64,000 nucleotides of DNA, from contig CP059430.1 in assembly GCA_013874835.1 (NCBI GenBank), positions 1,010,864-1,074,863 on the forward strand, in the 5' to 3' direction. This document shows positions 38,417 through 47,405 of this stretch, in pieces. The notes below the pieces were generated by a model, which did not search any database, had not been told where the DNA came from, and saw only the letters and a list, made by a program, of their open reading frames with translations. Positions within the stretch are counted from its first letter, which is position 1, and each line of letters begins with the position of its first letter. The position numbers and the translations under genes are program-made. The DNA comes from Carnobacteriaceae bacterium zg-84 (GTDB lineage: Bacteria; Bacillota; Bacilli; Lactobacillales; Aerococcaceae).

Positions 38417-38443
38417 GTCGTCATCTTGCTCTAAGATGACGAC
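38417..38443 (-). terminator. Terminator of the MFS gene
   Basis: GTCGTCATCTT pairs with AAGATGACGAC around AGAGC, followed on the minus strand by TTTATTTTTT. It begins 2 nt after the MFS stop codon. Confidence 0.88.
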
Positions 38444-38445
38444 TA

Positions 38446-39598
38446 TTATCGAAACAAAATTAAATCTTTATTATCTTGCACTTTAAAATTCACTAATAAT
38501 AAAAATCCAATACATAATGAAGCTAACATCACTAAATAAAAGCTACTATATCCATAATATGTAATAAGAAATCCACCAATAAATTGCCATAATACAGCCG
38601 ATAAACTACCTAATGTTGCAACAATTGATAAAGCACTAAATTGATATTCATTTGGTATAATTGTACGTACTACTTTTAAATTGGTCATAATAAACGTCAT
38701 TCCAACGGTATGTTTAAACAATAAAGTAGCGATAATTTTAATGGGTAAAATCGCCAATAAGCCATAAGCTAAAAACTGTACCATAAGAGAAATATACAAT
38801 AAAGTAAGTAAATGTTTATTTTTCATTTTATCCATAAATAAATGTGAAAAGAAAACGAGCGGCATTTCACAAAGAACAGCAAATGAAACAACAGTCATAC
38901 TTACCGTTTCATTTAATCCACTTTGCTGTAACATTGCTGGAATATGCGTTCCAGATACACTTAATGTGCCAAAAAATAGATGCAATAATCAAATACATCG
39001 TATATTGCTTATTACCAAATAGCGTCGCTTTATAATTAGATTGATTTGTCTGTATACTTAATGTATCTACATTATTTTTTGTAAATAACATACCACATAC
39101 TGATAGAAGCATCGTTAAACAGAATAAAAAATAAATAAACGATGCTCCTATGTATTGATTAACCAAACCTGCTAATTGTGCACCAATCGCAAAACCAATC
39201 GTCCCCCAAATACGTAGTGTTCCATATCTAAAACGACTTGTTGTTGCTGTTTTCTCAATAGCTGGGTTCACACCATTCATCAATAAAAAAACAATGGCAT
39301 ACATTATCGCCATAAAGAAAACATCATTTAAAAAAGAAAATACTAATCCAAATAAAGCCGATAAACTCAACAAAATCGTATTTAACAATTTAATATTAAA
39401 ACGGTCACTTAAATAGCCAATAATAGGTTGTGTTGCCATACCTGCAATTAAACCTGATGACACAATAATGGATACATCCACACTTGTATAGCCTTTATTC
39501 AATACATAAATAGATGTAAATGCTGTGAATAATGCATACGAGGCATAGTAGAAAAAATACATGGTGAAGTAACTAAAATAACTATCTTTTATTTTCAA
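38446..39598 (-). pseudogene. Major facilitator superfamily transporter, frameshifted
   Basis: A roughly 385-codon, 12-helix MFS protein with features of the LacY/nucleoside-symporter-like group (MFS_1-like): QPIIGYLSDRFN between helices 2 and 3 and RFRYGTLRIWGTIGFAIGAQ. The N-terminal half (from 39598) and the C-terminal half (ending 38446) join near 38973-38978, where a run of six T puts them out of frame; five would restore it (ASIF-GTLSVSG). Probably a homopolymer error. Substrate unknown. The second copy at the window end does not reach this point. Confidence 0.8.
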
Positions 39599-39680
39599 CT
39601 TTATTCTCCCGTTTAAAACACTTTGTTTCTTGTAAGCTCATAAAATCAATACAAGAAACAATCGTGTTTATTTTAATTTG

Positions 39681-39713
39681 AACAACCACTTTGCACGGTG
39701 CAAAGTGGTTGTT
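39681..39713 (-). terminator. Terminator of pepV
   Basis: AACAACCACTTTGCAC pairs with GTGCAAAGTGGTTGTT with almost no loop, 5 nt after the pepV stop. It is followed by a weakly T-rich stretch on the minus strand. Confidence 0.65.
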
Positions 39714-39717
39714 TAGA

Positions 39718-41118
39718 TTATTTTACTAATTCATAGATTGCTTCTGCATAAATCGCACATGCTCTGAATAAATCATCTAAATCAATAAATTCATTCGCTT
39801 GGTGCATTGTATCAATGCTGTGTGGGAACATCGCTCCATATGCAACACCACGTTTTAGTAAACGTCCATATGTTCCACCACCGATTGTTTTCTCAACACC
39901 TTTATGCCCTGTATGTTTTTCATATACATCAAGTAATGTTTTCACAAGTGGATCACTTGCAGGAACATAGTGAGGTATTTGAGATTTACCGGCTGTCACA
40001 ACAACATTAAAGTCAACCAATGCTTTTTCAGCTCCAGCTTTAATTTCTTCAGCTGTAATACCTTGTGGATAACGGAAGTTTAACAATACTTTTCCACCAT
40101 TTTCATTATATGTGAATACTCCTGGATTCATTGTCAATTCACCCATGACTTTATCTGTATATGTTAAACCTAATTTTTCTCCATAATGTTCCAAATGTAA
40201 TGTTTGTTCAATAAAGGATAAAAAGTTTTTATCATGCCCTTCAAAATGATATTGATTTAAGAATACAGCTAAATAAGTACCTGCATTCACACCATTCATC
40301 GGTGCCATCCCATGAGATGCTTTTCCGACAACATCAATTCTTACTGTATTATCTTTTTTAGATAAAGTAGCTGTAATTGGGTATTTGTTGACAAATGCAT
40401 CTAAATCTTTTTGTAATGTTTCGATAGATACAGGTGTGACGAATAAAGCTGAAGCATCTTGTGGTACCATATTTTCACGTAAACCTGCTTCAAAAGACAC
40501 TAATTTTGTATCCGCTTGGCTTGGTGCATTTTTAACACTGACGTGTAATGTTAAAATACCTTTTTCTCCATTGATAATTGGGAAATCAGCATCAGGAGAA
40601 AAACCAAAATCTGGCGTTCTCTCAACTTCTAAGTAGCGGGTCATACATTTCCAACCACTCTCTTCATCTGTTCCAATAATCAAGCGTAATGTTTTAGACA
40701 CAGGTAAACCTAATTCTTTAATCATTTTAATAGCATAGTAAGCAGCCACTGTTGGTCCTTTATCATCACTTGAACCACGTGCGTATAAACGATTATCTTT
40801 AATTGTTGGTGTAAATGGATCTGTATCCCAACCTGTTCCAACAGGTACTACATCAACATGTCCAAAAACCCCCATCAATTCTTCACCTTGTCCAAACTCA
40901 ATATGACCAGCTAAATTATCTACATTTTTTGTGATAAAACCATCACGTTCACCAATAGCCAAAAACGCCTCTAATGCTTTTCTTGGCCCAGGACCTACAG
41001 GTGCATCTTCTGTTGCTAAATCGTCATTACGAACACTATCAATACTTAATAAAGCATTTAAATCTGCCAATAAGTCATCTTTTCTTTTTGCTACTTCTTC
41101 TGTCCAATTTATTGTCAT
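39718..41118 (-). CDS. pepV: Dipeptidase PepV (M20 family)
   Basis: A 466-aa cytoplasmic zinc dipeptidase acting on broad dipeptides and used in peptide nutrition. M20 metal-binding motifs: GHVDVVPVGTGWDTDPF (His, Asp), RGSSDDKGP (bridging Asp), GTDEESGW (catalytic Glu pair), PDADFP and a C-terminal MFPHSIDTMHQANEF (His). AGGAGGTTATGGA precedes the start. Intact. Confidence 0.95.
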   Translation of the reverse strand: MTINWTEEVAKRKDDLLADLNALLSIDSVRNDDLATEDAPVGPGPRKALEAFLAIGERDGFITKNVDNLAGHIEFGQGEELMGVFGHVDVVPVGTGWDTDPFTPTIKDNRLYARGSSDDKGPTVAAYYAIKMIKELGLPVSKTLRLIIGTDEESGWKCMTRYLEVERTPDFGFSPDADFPIINGEKGILTLHVSVKNAPSQADTKLVSFEAGLRENMVPQDASALFVTPVSIETLQKDLDAFVNKYPITATLSKKDNTVRIDVVGKASHGMAPMNGVNAGTYLAVFLNQYHFEGHDKNFLSFIEQTLHLEHYGEKLGLTYTDKVMGELTMNPGVFTYNENGGKVLLNFRYPQGITAEEIKAGAEKALVDFNVVVTAGKSQIPHYVPASDPLVKTLLDVYEKHTGHKGVEKTIGGGTYGRLLKRGVAYGAMFPHSIDTMHQANEFIDLDDLFRACAIYAEAIYELVK

Positions 41119-41182
41119 TCCATAACCTCCTAATCATTGGCATTATTATATCATAATCATTTTGAACACTCTATACATTTAC

Positions 41183-41944
41183 TCAATCTAGCCATAATTC
41201 AACTGGACAATGATCAGAGCCTAATACATCTTCACGAATCACCACATCTTTAACATGTGACATAAATTCTTTTGCTACGATAAAATAATCAATTCTCCAT
41301 CCGATATTTCTTTTTCTAGCTTGATTCATATAGCTCCACCATGTGTAAGCACCTGTTTTGTCTGGATAAAAAGCACGAAAACTATCAACATAGTTCGCTT
41401 TTAGTACACAATCAAATTTTTCACGTTCTTCTTTTGTGAAACCTGCATTGCCAATATTTGTTTTTGGATTTGCCAAATCAATTTCTCGATGCGCCACATT
41501 TAAATCCCCACAAAAGACAATAGGTTTTTTCTTATTTAGTGCGTTAATATAATTTAAAAAATCATCTTCCCATTGTTGACGGTAAACTAATCGTGTCAAA
41601 TCACGCTTTGCATTCGGCGTATAAACTGTGACAAGATAATATGTATCAAACTCGAGTGTAATCACACGCCCCTCTTGATCATGTTCTTCTTTATCAATAC
41701 CATAAAACACTGACAATGGTTTTATTTTCGTTAAAATAGCTGTACCAGAATAACCTTTTTTTACAGCACTATTCCAATAGACATGATAACCAAAGTCAGA
41801 AAATGGATAATCAACATCTGTTATTAGAGCTTTCACTTCTTGTAAGCACATAATATCTGGCATACTTTCTTGTAAATAGTCTTGTAAAACACCTTTTGTT
41901 AAAACGGAACGAACACCGTTCACATTCCACGTTGTTATTTTCAT
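41183..41944 (-). CDS. exoA: Exodeoxyribonuclease III
   Basis: A 253-aa Mg-dependent 3'-5' exonuclease and AP endonuclease of base excision repair. Signature motifs are complete: TTWNVNGVRS, CLQEVKA with the metal-binding Glu, YTPNAKRDL, FCGDLNVAH and the C-terminal GSDHCPVELWLD with catalytic Asp-His. Intact single gene. Confidence 0.96.
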   Translation of the reverse strand: MKITTWNVNGVRSVLTKGVLQDYLQESMPDIMCLQEVKALITDVDYPFSDFGYHVYWNSAVKKGYSGTAILTKIKPLSVFYGIDKEEHDQEGRVITLEFDTYYLVTVYTPNAKRDLTRLVYRQQWEDDFLNYINALNKKKPIVFCGDLNVAHREIDLANPKTNIGNAGFTKEEREKFDCVLKANYVDSFRAFYPDKTGAYTWWSYMNQARKRNIGWRIDYFIVAKEFMSHVKDVVIREDVLGSDHCPVELWLD

Positions 41945-41994
41945 AGATAACCTCTTCTATTTTAAAATATATTTCTATTTTATCTCTATCAAAT

Positions 41995-42028
41995 AAAAAA
42001 AGCCACCTTTAAGTAAGGTGACTTTTTT
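41995..42028. terminator. Terminator of the cold-shock gene
   Basis: AAAAAAGcCACCTT pairs with AAGGTGaCTTTTTT around TAAGT. It starts 5 nt after the csp stop and has U-tracts on both strands. Confidence 0.85.
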
Positions 42029-42032
42029 ATGA

Positions 42033-42233
42033 TTATAATTTTACAACGTTTACTGCTTGAGGGCCACGAGCGCCTTCACCGATTTCAAATTCAACTTCTT
42101 GACCTTCTTCTAATGTACGGTAACCGTCTGTTTGGATTGCTGTAAAGTGTACGAATACATCTTCGCCACCTTCACGAGAAATAAACCCGAATCCTTTTTC
42201 TGCATTAAACCATTTTACTGTTCCTTTTTCCAT
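42033..42233 (-). CDS. Cold-shock protein, CspA family
   Basis: A 66-aa single cold-shock domain that binds single-stranded RNA/DNA. It has both RNP motifs: KGFGFISR (RNP1) and VFVHFTAI (RNP2). The ATG at 42233 follows AGGAGGATTTCC; the upstream open frame has no such site. The 5' UTR contains a perfect 14-bp palindrome (42249-42262), which may affect mRNA folding. Confidence 0.95.
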   Translation of the reverse strand: MEKGTVKWFNAEKGFGFISREGGEDVFVHFTAIQTDGYRTLEEGQEVEFEIGEGARGPQAVNVVKL

Positions 42234-42248
42234 TGGAAATCCTCCTGT

Positions 42249-42262
42249 TGTGCACGTGCACA
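42249..42262. promoter_or_regulatory. Perfect palindrome in the csp 5' UTR
   Basis: TGTGCACGTGCACA lies directly upstream of the ribosome binding site and just after TATAATAA, a likely -10 region. It may be an operator or a short UTR hairpin of the kind that controls csp mRNA stability. Confidence 0.4.
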
Positions 42263-42422
42263 GTTTATTATATCTTTTGTAGCCGGTGCCAACTGTCGTA
42301 AACACAAAATGATTTAAACTTACAATTACCCGAAAAGTCTAACAAAAAACATTATAGTTAATGTAACATACTTTTTTCTAAAAGTACAGAGAAAAATATA
42401 ATTTTTTAAAAAAATGTTCGAT

Positions 42423-42893
42423 TTAGTATGTATATTTTTCTTTTTCATGTTCTAATAATTCTATTTTCAAAGAAATACCTGCTCGAAAGCCACCTAAGTA
42501 ACCGTTTTTACCTAAAATACGATGACAAGGAATCATCATTAAAATTGGATTTTTACCAATCGCATTTGCAACTGCTCTGACACTTTTAGGTTTATTGATA
42601 AGACAAGCAATATCCGTATAAGTTGCCGTCGAACCAAATGGAACAGATAATAAGGCTTTCCAAACCTCTATTTGAAATGGTGTACCACGTAAATCAAATA
42701 CGACATCAAATACGGTACGTTTCTTTGTAAAATATTCCATTAGTTGTTGTACATATATATTTGTTTTTTCATCACATTTTATAGCTTGATAAAGTTGTAC
42801 ATAAAACGGGCTTATATCAATAGAAACTAAGCCTTTTTCTGACACAACTATATAATAAGTATGCATACGATAAAAAATTGTGCTGTAATACAT
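42423..42893 (-). CDS. ogt: Methylated-DNA--protein-cysteine methyltransferase
   Basis: A 156-aa suicide enzyme that removes alkyl groups from O6-methylguanine. The acceptor Cys lies in IPCHRILGKNGYLGGF; the DNA-binding helix FQIEVWKALLSVPFGSTATY and the following NAIGKNPILMM are typical. AAAGGAGGCATTC precedes the ATG. Intact. It is divergent from the alcohol dehydrogenase. Confidence 0.93.
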   Translation of the reverse strand: MYYSTIFYRMHTYYIVVSEKGLVSIDISPFYVQLYQAIKCDEKTNIYVQQLMEYFTKKRTVFDVVFDLRGTPFQIEVWKALLSVPFGSTATYTDIACLINKPKSVRAVANAIGKNPILMMIPCHRILGKNGYLGGFRAGISLKIELLEHEKEKYTY

Positions 42894-42918
42894 GAATGCC
42901 TCCTTTAAAACGAAATAG

Positions 42919-42947
42919 TTGAAAGTAATATATGTATATTGTAGACT
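42919..42947 (+). promoter_or_regulatory. Likely promoter of the alcohol dehydrogenase gene
   Basis: TTGAAA (42919-42924) and TAGACT (42942-42947) are 17 nt apart, about 32 nt upstream of the start codon. Confidence 0.5.
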
Positions 42948-42978
42948 ATAGTCATTATTTATGAAAGAAGGTAATCAC

Positions 42979-44130
42979 ATGGTTGAATTTGCTTATAAAA
43001 ACCCGACAAAACTTATTTTTGGAAAAAATAAAATCTCTCAATTAAAAAAAGAACTTGAACAATATGGAAAACGTCTATTATTAGTCTATGGTGGTGGTAG
43101 TATTAAACGTACTGGTTTATACGATTCTATCATGACAGAATTAGAGGGTTTTGATGTTTTTGAATTAAGCGGTGTTGAACCAAACCCACGTGTTACAACA
43201 GCTCAAAAAGGTGCTGATATGATTAAAGAACACAAGATTGACGTGGTTTTAGCTGTTGGTGGTGGTAGTGTCATTGATTGTACAAAATTGATTGTTGCTG
43301 CTGCTTATTATGACGGTCCCGCTTGGGATATTGTTATTGGTAAACATAAACCAACACAAGCTGTGCCATTTGGTACGATTTTAACACTTGCTGCAACAGG
43401 TTCAGAAATGAATTCTGGTAGTGTGATTACAAATATTGACACAAATGAAAAATTAGGTTGGGGAAATCCTCTTGTTTATCCTGCTTTTTCTATTTTAGAT
43501 CCTACATACACATTCACTTTACCTGAACATCAAACTGTAAATGGTATTGTAGACATGATGAGTCACTTAATTGAACAATACTTTAACGAAGCTACAAACA
43601 CAACTGTTCAAGACGGTATGATTGAAGGTGTTTTACGTGCCATTATTGAAACTGCACCAAAAGTGATTGATAATCCAACAGATTATGATGCACGAGAAAC
43701 ACTTATGCTAGCTGGAACAGTTGCATTAAATGGTTCTTTACGTTGGGGATATAGTGGTGACTGGAGTACGCATAATATCGAACACGCTGTTAGTGCTTAT
43801 TATGATATTGCACATGCACAAGGTTTAGCCATTATCATGCCAAACTGGATGTCATATGTCATGCCTAAACACGTGGATCGTTTTGAGAAATTTGCAAAAA
43901 ATGTATTTGGCATTCAAAAAGAAACAGCCTTTGATACAGCAAAAGCTGGGATTGATGCACTTCGTGCTTTTTGGACAAGTTTAAATGCACCAAGTACTTT
44001 AGCTCAAGTTGAGATTGATGATACAAAATTAAAAGAAATGACAGAGCATTGCATGATTTATGGTACTTTTGGTCGTTTAGAACCATTAGGCTATGATGAT
44101 GCACTTGCCATTTTGAAGATGAGTTTATAA
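42979..44130 (+). CDS. Iron-containing alcohol dehydrogenase (butanol dehydrogenase-like)
   Basis: A 383-aa group III alcohol dehydrogenase reducing aldehydes with NAD(P)H. The ATG at 42979 (MVEFAYKNPTKLIFGKNKIS) follows GAAGGTAATCAC. NAD-binding AVGGGSVIDCTK and ATGSEMNSGSV are seen, and the metal ligands lie in NGIVDMMSHLIEQYF and THNIEHAVSAYYDIAHAQGLA. The pattern is that of the YugJ/YugK (BdhA-like) subgroup. It has its own promoter and terminator. Intact. Confidence 0.92.
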   Translation: MVEFAYKNPTKLIFGKNKISQLKKELEQYGKRLLLVYGGGSIKRTGLYDSIMTELEGFDVFELSGVEPNPRVTTAQKGADMIKEHKIDVVLAVGGGSVIDCTKLIVAAAYYDGPAWDIVIGKHKPTQAVPFGTILTLAATGSEMNSGSVITNIDTNEKLGWGNPLVYPAFSILDPTYTFTLPEHQTVNGIVDMMSHLIEQYFNEATNTTVQDGMIEGVLRAIIETAPKVIDNPTDYDARETLMLAGTVALNGSLRWGYSGDWSTHNIEHAVSAYYDIAHAQGLAIIMPNWMSYVMPKHVDRFEKFAKNVFGIQKETAFDTAKAGIDALRAFWTSLNAPSTLAQVEIDDTKLKEMTEHCMIYGTFGRLEPLGYDDALAILKMSL

Positions 44131-44182
44131 ATAAAAGTACCTCATTTTTATTATAAAATTCATTCTAACACCTAAAAACAGG

Positions 44183-44223
44183 AAAAGCGAAGTCAACATA
44201 TTACCGTGTTGACTTCGCTTTTT
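44183..44223 (+). terminator. Terminator of the alcohol dehydrogenase gene
   Basis: AAAAGCGAAGTCAACA pairs with TGTTGACTTCGCTTTT around an 8-nt loop, followed by T-rich sequence. Confidence 0.88.
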
Positions 44224-44264
44224 GACTTTTGGGACAACTTACTAATACAATTTGACAAAGTTTT

Positions 44265-45197
44265 TTATTTAGCGTCTAAAATAACCTCTTTTAGATGCAT
44301 CAGTTTTGTGATGAAATCATTATACGGAACAGAAATATTGTTTTGTTTCCCAAGTTTTGCAATATAGCCATTCAAATAATCAATTTCTGTTAAGCGACGG
44401 TTTTTCACTAAATCTTGGTACATAGATGTATAATGGTCTTTTACTTTTAATGTTGCCTGCAAGACAAACGCAAGCAATTCTTCTAAATCAAAATCAATAT
44501 TTTGTGTGCGAGCGACTTCTACAAATTCTTCGGTTAGATGTCTAACAACCTCCTTACCATTTTCTTGTAATAAATATTCTCCTAAATTACATTCTAAAAG
44601 AGCTGTAGCTGCATTAGAGCAACAATTCACACATGCTTTTTTCCAAATGGCATGCATCACATTATCACTATATTGTGCATTTAAATTTGCTTGATTAAAA
44701 ATATGTACAATCTGTTCAACGCTTTCTTTTAATGTGTCATCTAGTACAGCATTTTGCAAAGTAATATTACCAACACCATGTAACAATACATGCCCTGCTT
44801 CTTTTAATTGTGCCGTCCAAATGGTTGTCCCTAACACGATATTTTCTTTTGGTATATACTTTTCAAAAATAGTATGATGTCCTAACCCATTTAATAAAGA
44901 GATAACACGGGTATTTTGATGACAATATGTTTTTACATCTTTTAAGACATTCTCTAATGCCATTGATTTTGTTAATGGGATAATGACATCAAAAGTATTG
45001 GTTACTTCTTCAGGATAATAAATGGGAATTGGTACACATTCTTCAATACCATTATAATCGACATATAAGCCACTTTTTTTAATTTTCTCGACATGGTCTT
45101 TCCATGTATCGACCAATGTGACATTCTCCCCTGCTTTCATTAACTGATAACCAATACGACACCCTAAAGCACCTGCACCAAAAATTGCAAACTTCAT
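44265..45197 (-). CDS. panE: 2-dehydropantoate 2-reductase (ketopantoate reductase family)
   Basis: A 310-aa NADPH-dependent reductase; the family makes pantoate for coenzyme A. The N-terminal Rossmann loop MKFAIFGAGALGCRIGYQL, the central LTKSMALENVL (Lys) and the C-terminal NRRLTEIDYLNGYIAKLGK match PanE/ApbA. No other pantothenate genes adjoin, so the physiological 2-keto acid could be different. AGGAGGATACTA precedes the start. Intact. Confidence 0.85.
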   Translation of the reverse strand: MKFAIFGAGALGCRIGYQLMKAGENVTLVDTWKDHVEKIKKSGLYVDYNGIEECVPIPIYYPEEVTNTFDVIIPLTKSMALENVLKDVKTYCHQNTRVISLLNGLGHHTIFEKYIPKENIVLGTTIWTAQLKEAGHVLLHGVGNITLQNAVLDDTLKESVEQIVHIFNQANLNAQYSDNVMHAIWKKACVNCCSNAATALLECNLGEYLLQENGKEVVRHLTEEFVEVARTQNIDFDLEELLAFVLQATLKVKDHYTSMYQDLVKNRRLTEIDYLNGYIAKLGKQNNISVPYNDFITKLMHLKEVILDAK

Positions 45198-45486
45198 AGT
45201 ATCCTCCTTTTCTTATATACCTATAGCATTTCAAAAACATTTGTTTAACACGATTAGCATATAGAAAAACGAGCTTTGTGTCAACATGAACATTTTATTC
45301 ATATAAAAAATATCTCTACAACTATTTTGATACCTTTTTCATAAGACATTGTATTTTAATCATGCTCCATTTACACCAACACGATTTAACGACGAATTAA
45401 AAATAGAGAAAAGCGATAAAGACTCGTTTTTCTCTATTTTTGTTTTCCTTAATCATTGTTGCAATACATAGAAGATAATAAGGTAT
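45198..45486. other. Intergenic region with one terminator
   Basis: A hairpin at 45399-45441 (AAAAATAGAGAAAA paired with TTTTCTCTATTTTT) acts as a terminator, usable on both strands. The 15-mer CACCAACACGATTTA at 45374-45388 is identical to part of the IS-B end and may be a worn fragment. Nothing else found. Confidence 0.6.
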
Positions 45487-45795
45487 TTATACTTCTTTCA
45501 CACACACAGAGATACGTCTATATTTTTCTTTTGAGGATACTTTGTATAAAACAAGTGTATGCCCGATAATTTGAACAATATGAACGTGTAACATTTCTGT
45601 TAGAACACTTGCAACATGTTCTTCATCTTCCATTGTATTTTGTAATAAATTTATTTTTATCAATTCTCTTTTTTCGATAGCTTCACCTATTTGTCTAAGC
45701 ATATCTTCGTTTAAACCACCTTTTCCAATTTGAAAAATTGGTTTTAAATGGTGTGCTTCTTTTTTCAAAAATTTGACTTGTTTTGTTGTCAACAT
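45487..45795 (-). CDS. yhbY: Ribosome assembly RNA-binding protein YhbY
   Basis: A 102-aa CRM-domain protein that binds pre-50S particles. It has the YhbY pattern LTTKQVKFLKKEAHHLKPIF, the GKGGL loop (QIGKGGLNEDMLRQI) and KRELIKINLLQN. It overlaps the stop of yqeH by 1 nt and belongs to the conserved yqeG-yqeH-yhbY cluster. Intact. Confidence 0.93.
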   Translation of the reverse strand: MLTTKQVKFLKKEAHHLKPIFQIGKGGLNEDMLRQIGEAIEKRELIKINLLQNTMEDEEHVASVLTEMLHVHIVQIIGHTLVLYKVSSKEKYRRISVCVKEV

Positions 45796-46891
45796 TAAAT
45801 AATTGCCTCCCTAATTGTTACGTCCACACCTTTTGGAACATAAACAGCTACTTTACCTTTATGATGCATTGTAATCCAACCCAATCCAGAAATTACAATA
45901 TCCATTTGTTTTTTGATAAAAAATTCACTACGTACAAATGCCACATCTTCTTGCGGGACAGGCGATAATAAACCACCTTTATGTTTGTCATAAAAAGCTG
46001 TTGCTCCATTTAATTTTGTGCGATGTAACAACAATTCTTGAGCAAAATAAAATGTCATAGCATTTTTTTCTCCCGATAAATAATCAAAACGAGCTAATCC
46101 TCCAAGAAATAATGTTTGTTCTTCATTTAATTGGAATGTCACCGGCTTTAATTCTTTTTGTGGAGATACTAGTTTCAATGATTTTTCATCTAAATAATGT
46201 GCCATTTGATGACGATGAATAATTCCTGGCGTATCAATTAAATCAGCGCCATCCTCAAAAGGAATACGAATTTGATCTAATGTTGTTCCTGGAAATTGAG
46301 ATGTTGTTATCAATTCTTGTGTACCACCTAAACTAGAAATAATAGCATTGATTAAAGTTGATTTTCCAACATTTGTGACACCTACAACATAGACATCTTT
46401 ACCCTGCCTACGATGTTCAATAACATCTAATAAGGCATCAATCTCTTTTTTCTTTTTACCACTTGCCATGACAATATCAATAGGCTTAATGCCTTGTGTG
46501 TGTAATTGTTCTTTTAACCAGTGTTTCACACGATTTAAATTAACGGATTTTGGCAATAAATCAACTTTATTAGCAACAATCAAAATATCGTTTTTGCCTG
46601 CAAAACGATGCAAACCAGAAATCATAGAACCATAAACATCAAAAATATCAATCACATTCACAATCAAGGCATCACGTGAACCTATTTCATGCAACATGGC
46701 TAAAAAATCATCATCGGATACGGATACTTTTTCTAATTGATTATAGTGTCTTAATTTAAAACAACGTTGACAATAAAGTTGTCCTGTTTCAATACCTTTT
46801 TCATACGCAGATTTCGGCGTATACCCTTTTTCTTTTGGATTTTCTGTTTGTATAGCTAATCCACAACCTATAAAAAAAGTGTTTCAGTCAA
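45795..46891 (-). pseudogene. yqeH: Ribosome biogenesis GTPase YqeH, apparent frameshift near the start
   Basis: A circularly permuted GTPase for 30S assembly. The N-terminal zinc finger (IGCGLAIQTENPKEKGYTP ... YCQRCFKLRHY), then NKVDLLP (G4), SGKKKKEI (G5), VTNVGKSTLINAI (G1) and DLIDTPG (G3) are all present. A TTG at 46891 that overlaps the yqeG stop would start MTETLF, but a run of seven T (46872-46878) needs one more T to join it to FIGCG. With that base the product is 365 aa, like the Bacillus protein. The only ATG in frame is internal. Probably a homopolymer error. Confidence 0.85.
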
Positions 46892-47405
46892 GTGTTTCTC
46901 TCCATTCTAAATGATATTTTTTTTGCCATTTTGCTAAAATACGTCTTTCAAAAAAACGATTGATTTTTGTCATAAAATAATCACTGTTTACAAGTGGTTT
47001 TACCATAACTGTTCTCATTTTTGATAAAGTACCGGCTACAATATCAGTCAATAATTGATCTCCCACCATAATTGTTTTATCTGGTGTACTTTGTAAATTC
47101 TCCATTGCTTTTTTCAAACCACTAGACAGTGGCTTTTTAGCACTGGCAACATAAGGGATATCTAAAGTATTCGCTACTTTGGCAACACGATTTTGTCGAT
47201 TATTCGATACAATGGCTACTTGAATATGTGCCTCTTTTAAGGTTTGTAACCATTCTTTTAAAGCAGGGGTCCCTAATGGATCACACCAAGCAACAATCGT
47301 ATTGTCTAAATCAACTAAAACAGTATGAATATCATGTGTTTGTAATGCTTCTGGCGTTAAACCATAAACACTATTTAACATCCATGTTGGTTTAAACGAT
47401 GTCAT
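46884..47405 (-). CDS. yqeG: YqeG family HAD-type phosphatase
   Basis: A 173-aa HAD phosphatase. Motif I is VLVDLDNTIVAWCDP with the nucleophile Asp, motif II AIVSNN, motif III Lys in VASAKKPLSSG and motif IV MVGDQLLTDIVAGT. It overlaps the glycosyltransferase gene upstream and the yqeH start downstream, so it is translationally coupled to both. Substrate unknown. Intact. Confidence 0.92.
   Translation of the reverse strand: MTSFKPTWMLNSVYGLTPEALQTHDIHTVLVDLDNTIVAWCDPLGTPALKEWLQTLKEAHIQVAIVSNNRQNRVAKVANTLDIPYVASAKKPLSSGLKKAMENLQSTPDKTIMVGDQLLTDIVAGTLSKMRTVMVKPLVNSDYFMTKINRFFERRILAKWQKKYHLEWRETLD

Larger units (their letters stand above)
31552..38794. repeat. First copy of a 7.2-kb segment repeated at 56762-64000 (direct, 25.2 kb apart)
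   Basis: Contains IS-A, pnp, rpsO, IS-B, the TauE/SafE permease gene and the start of the MFS gene region. The two copies are almost identical. I noted about a dozen single-base differences, mostly indels in IS-A, pnp and rpsO. The repeat begins exactly at the outer end of IS-A in both copies and continues to the window end, so its right limit is not visible. Confidence 0.95.

Noticed and set aside
45374-45388. 15-mer CACCAACACGATTTA identical to part of the IS-B end
   Set aside because: Too short and without the GGCT terminus; could be chance or a worn fragment, so not called an IS remnant.
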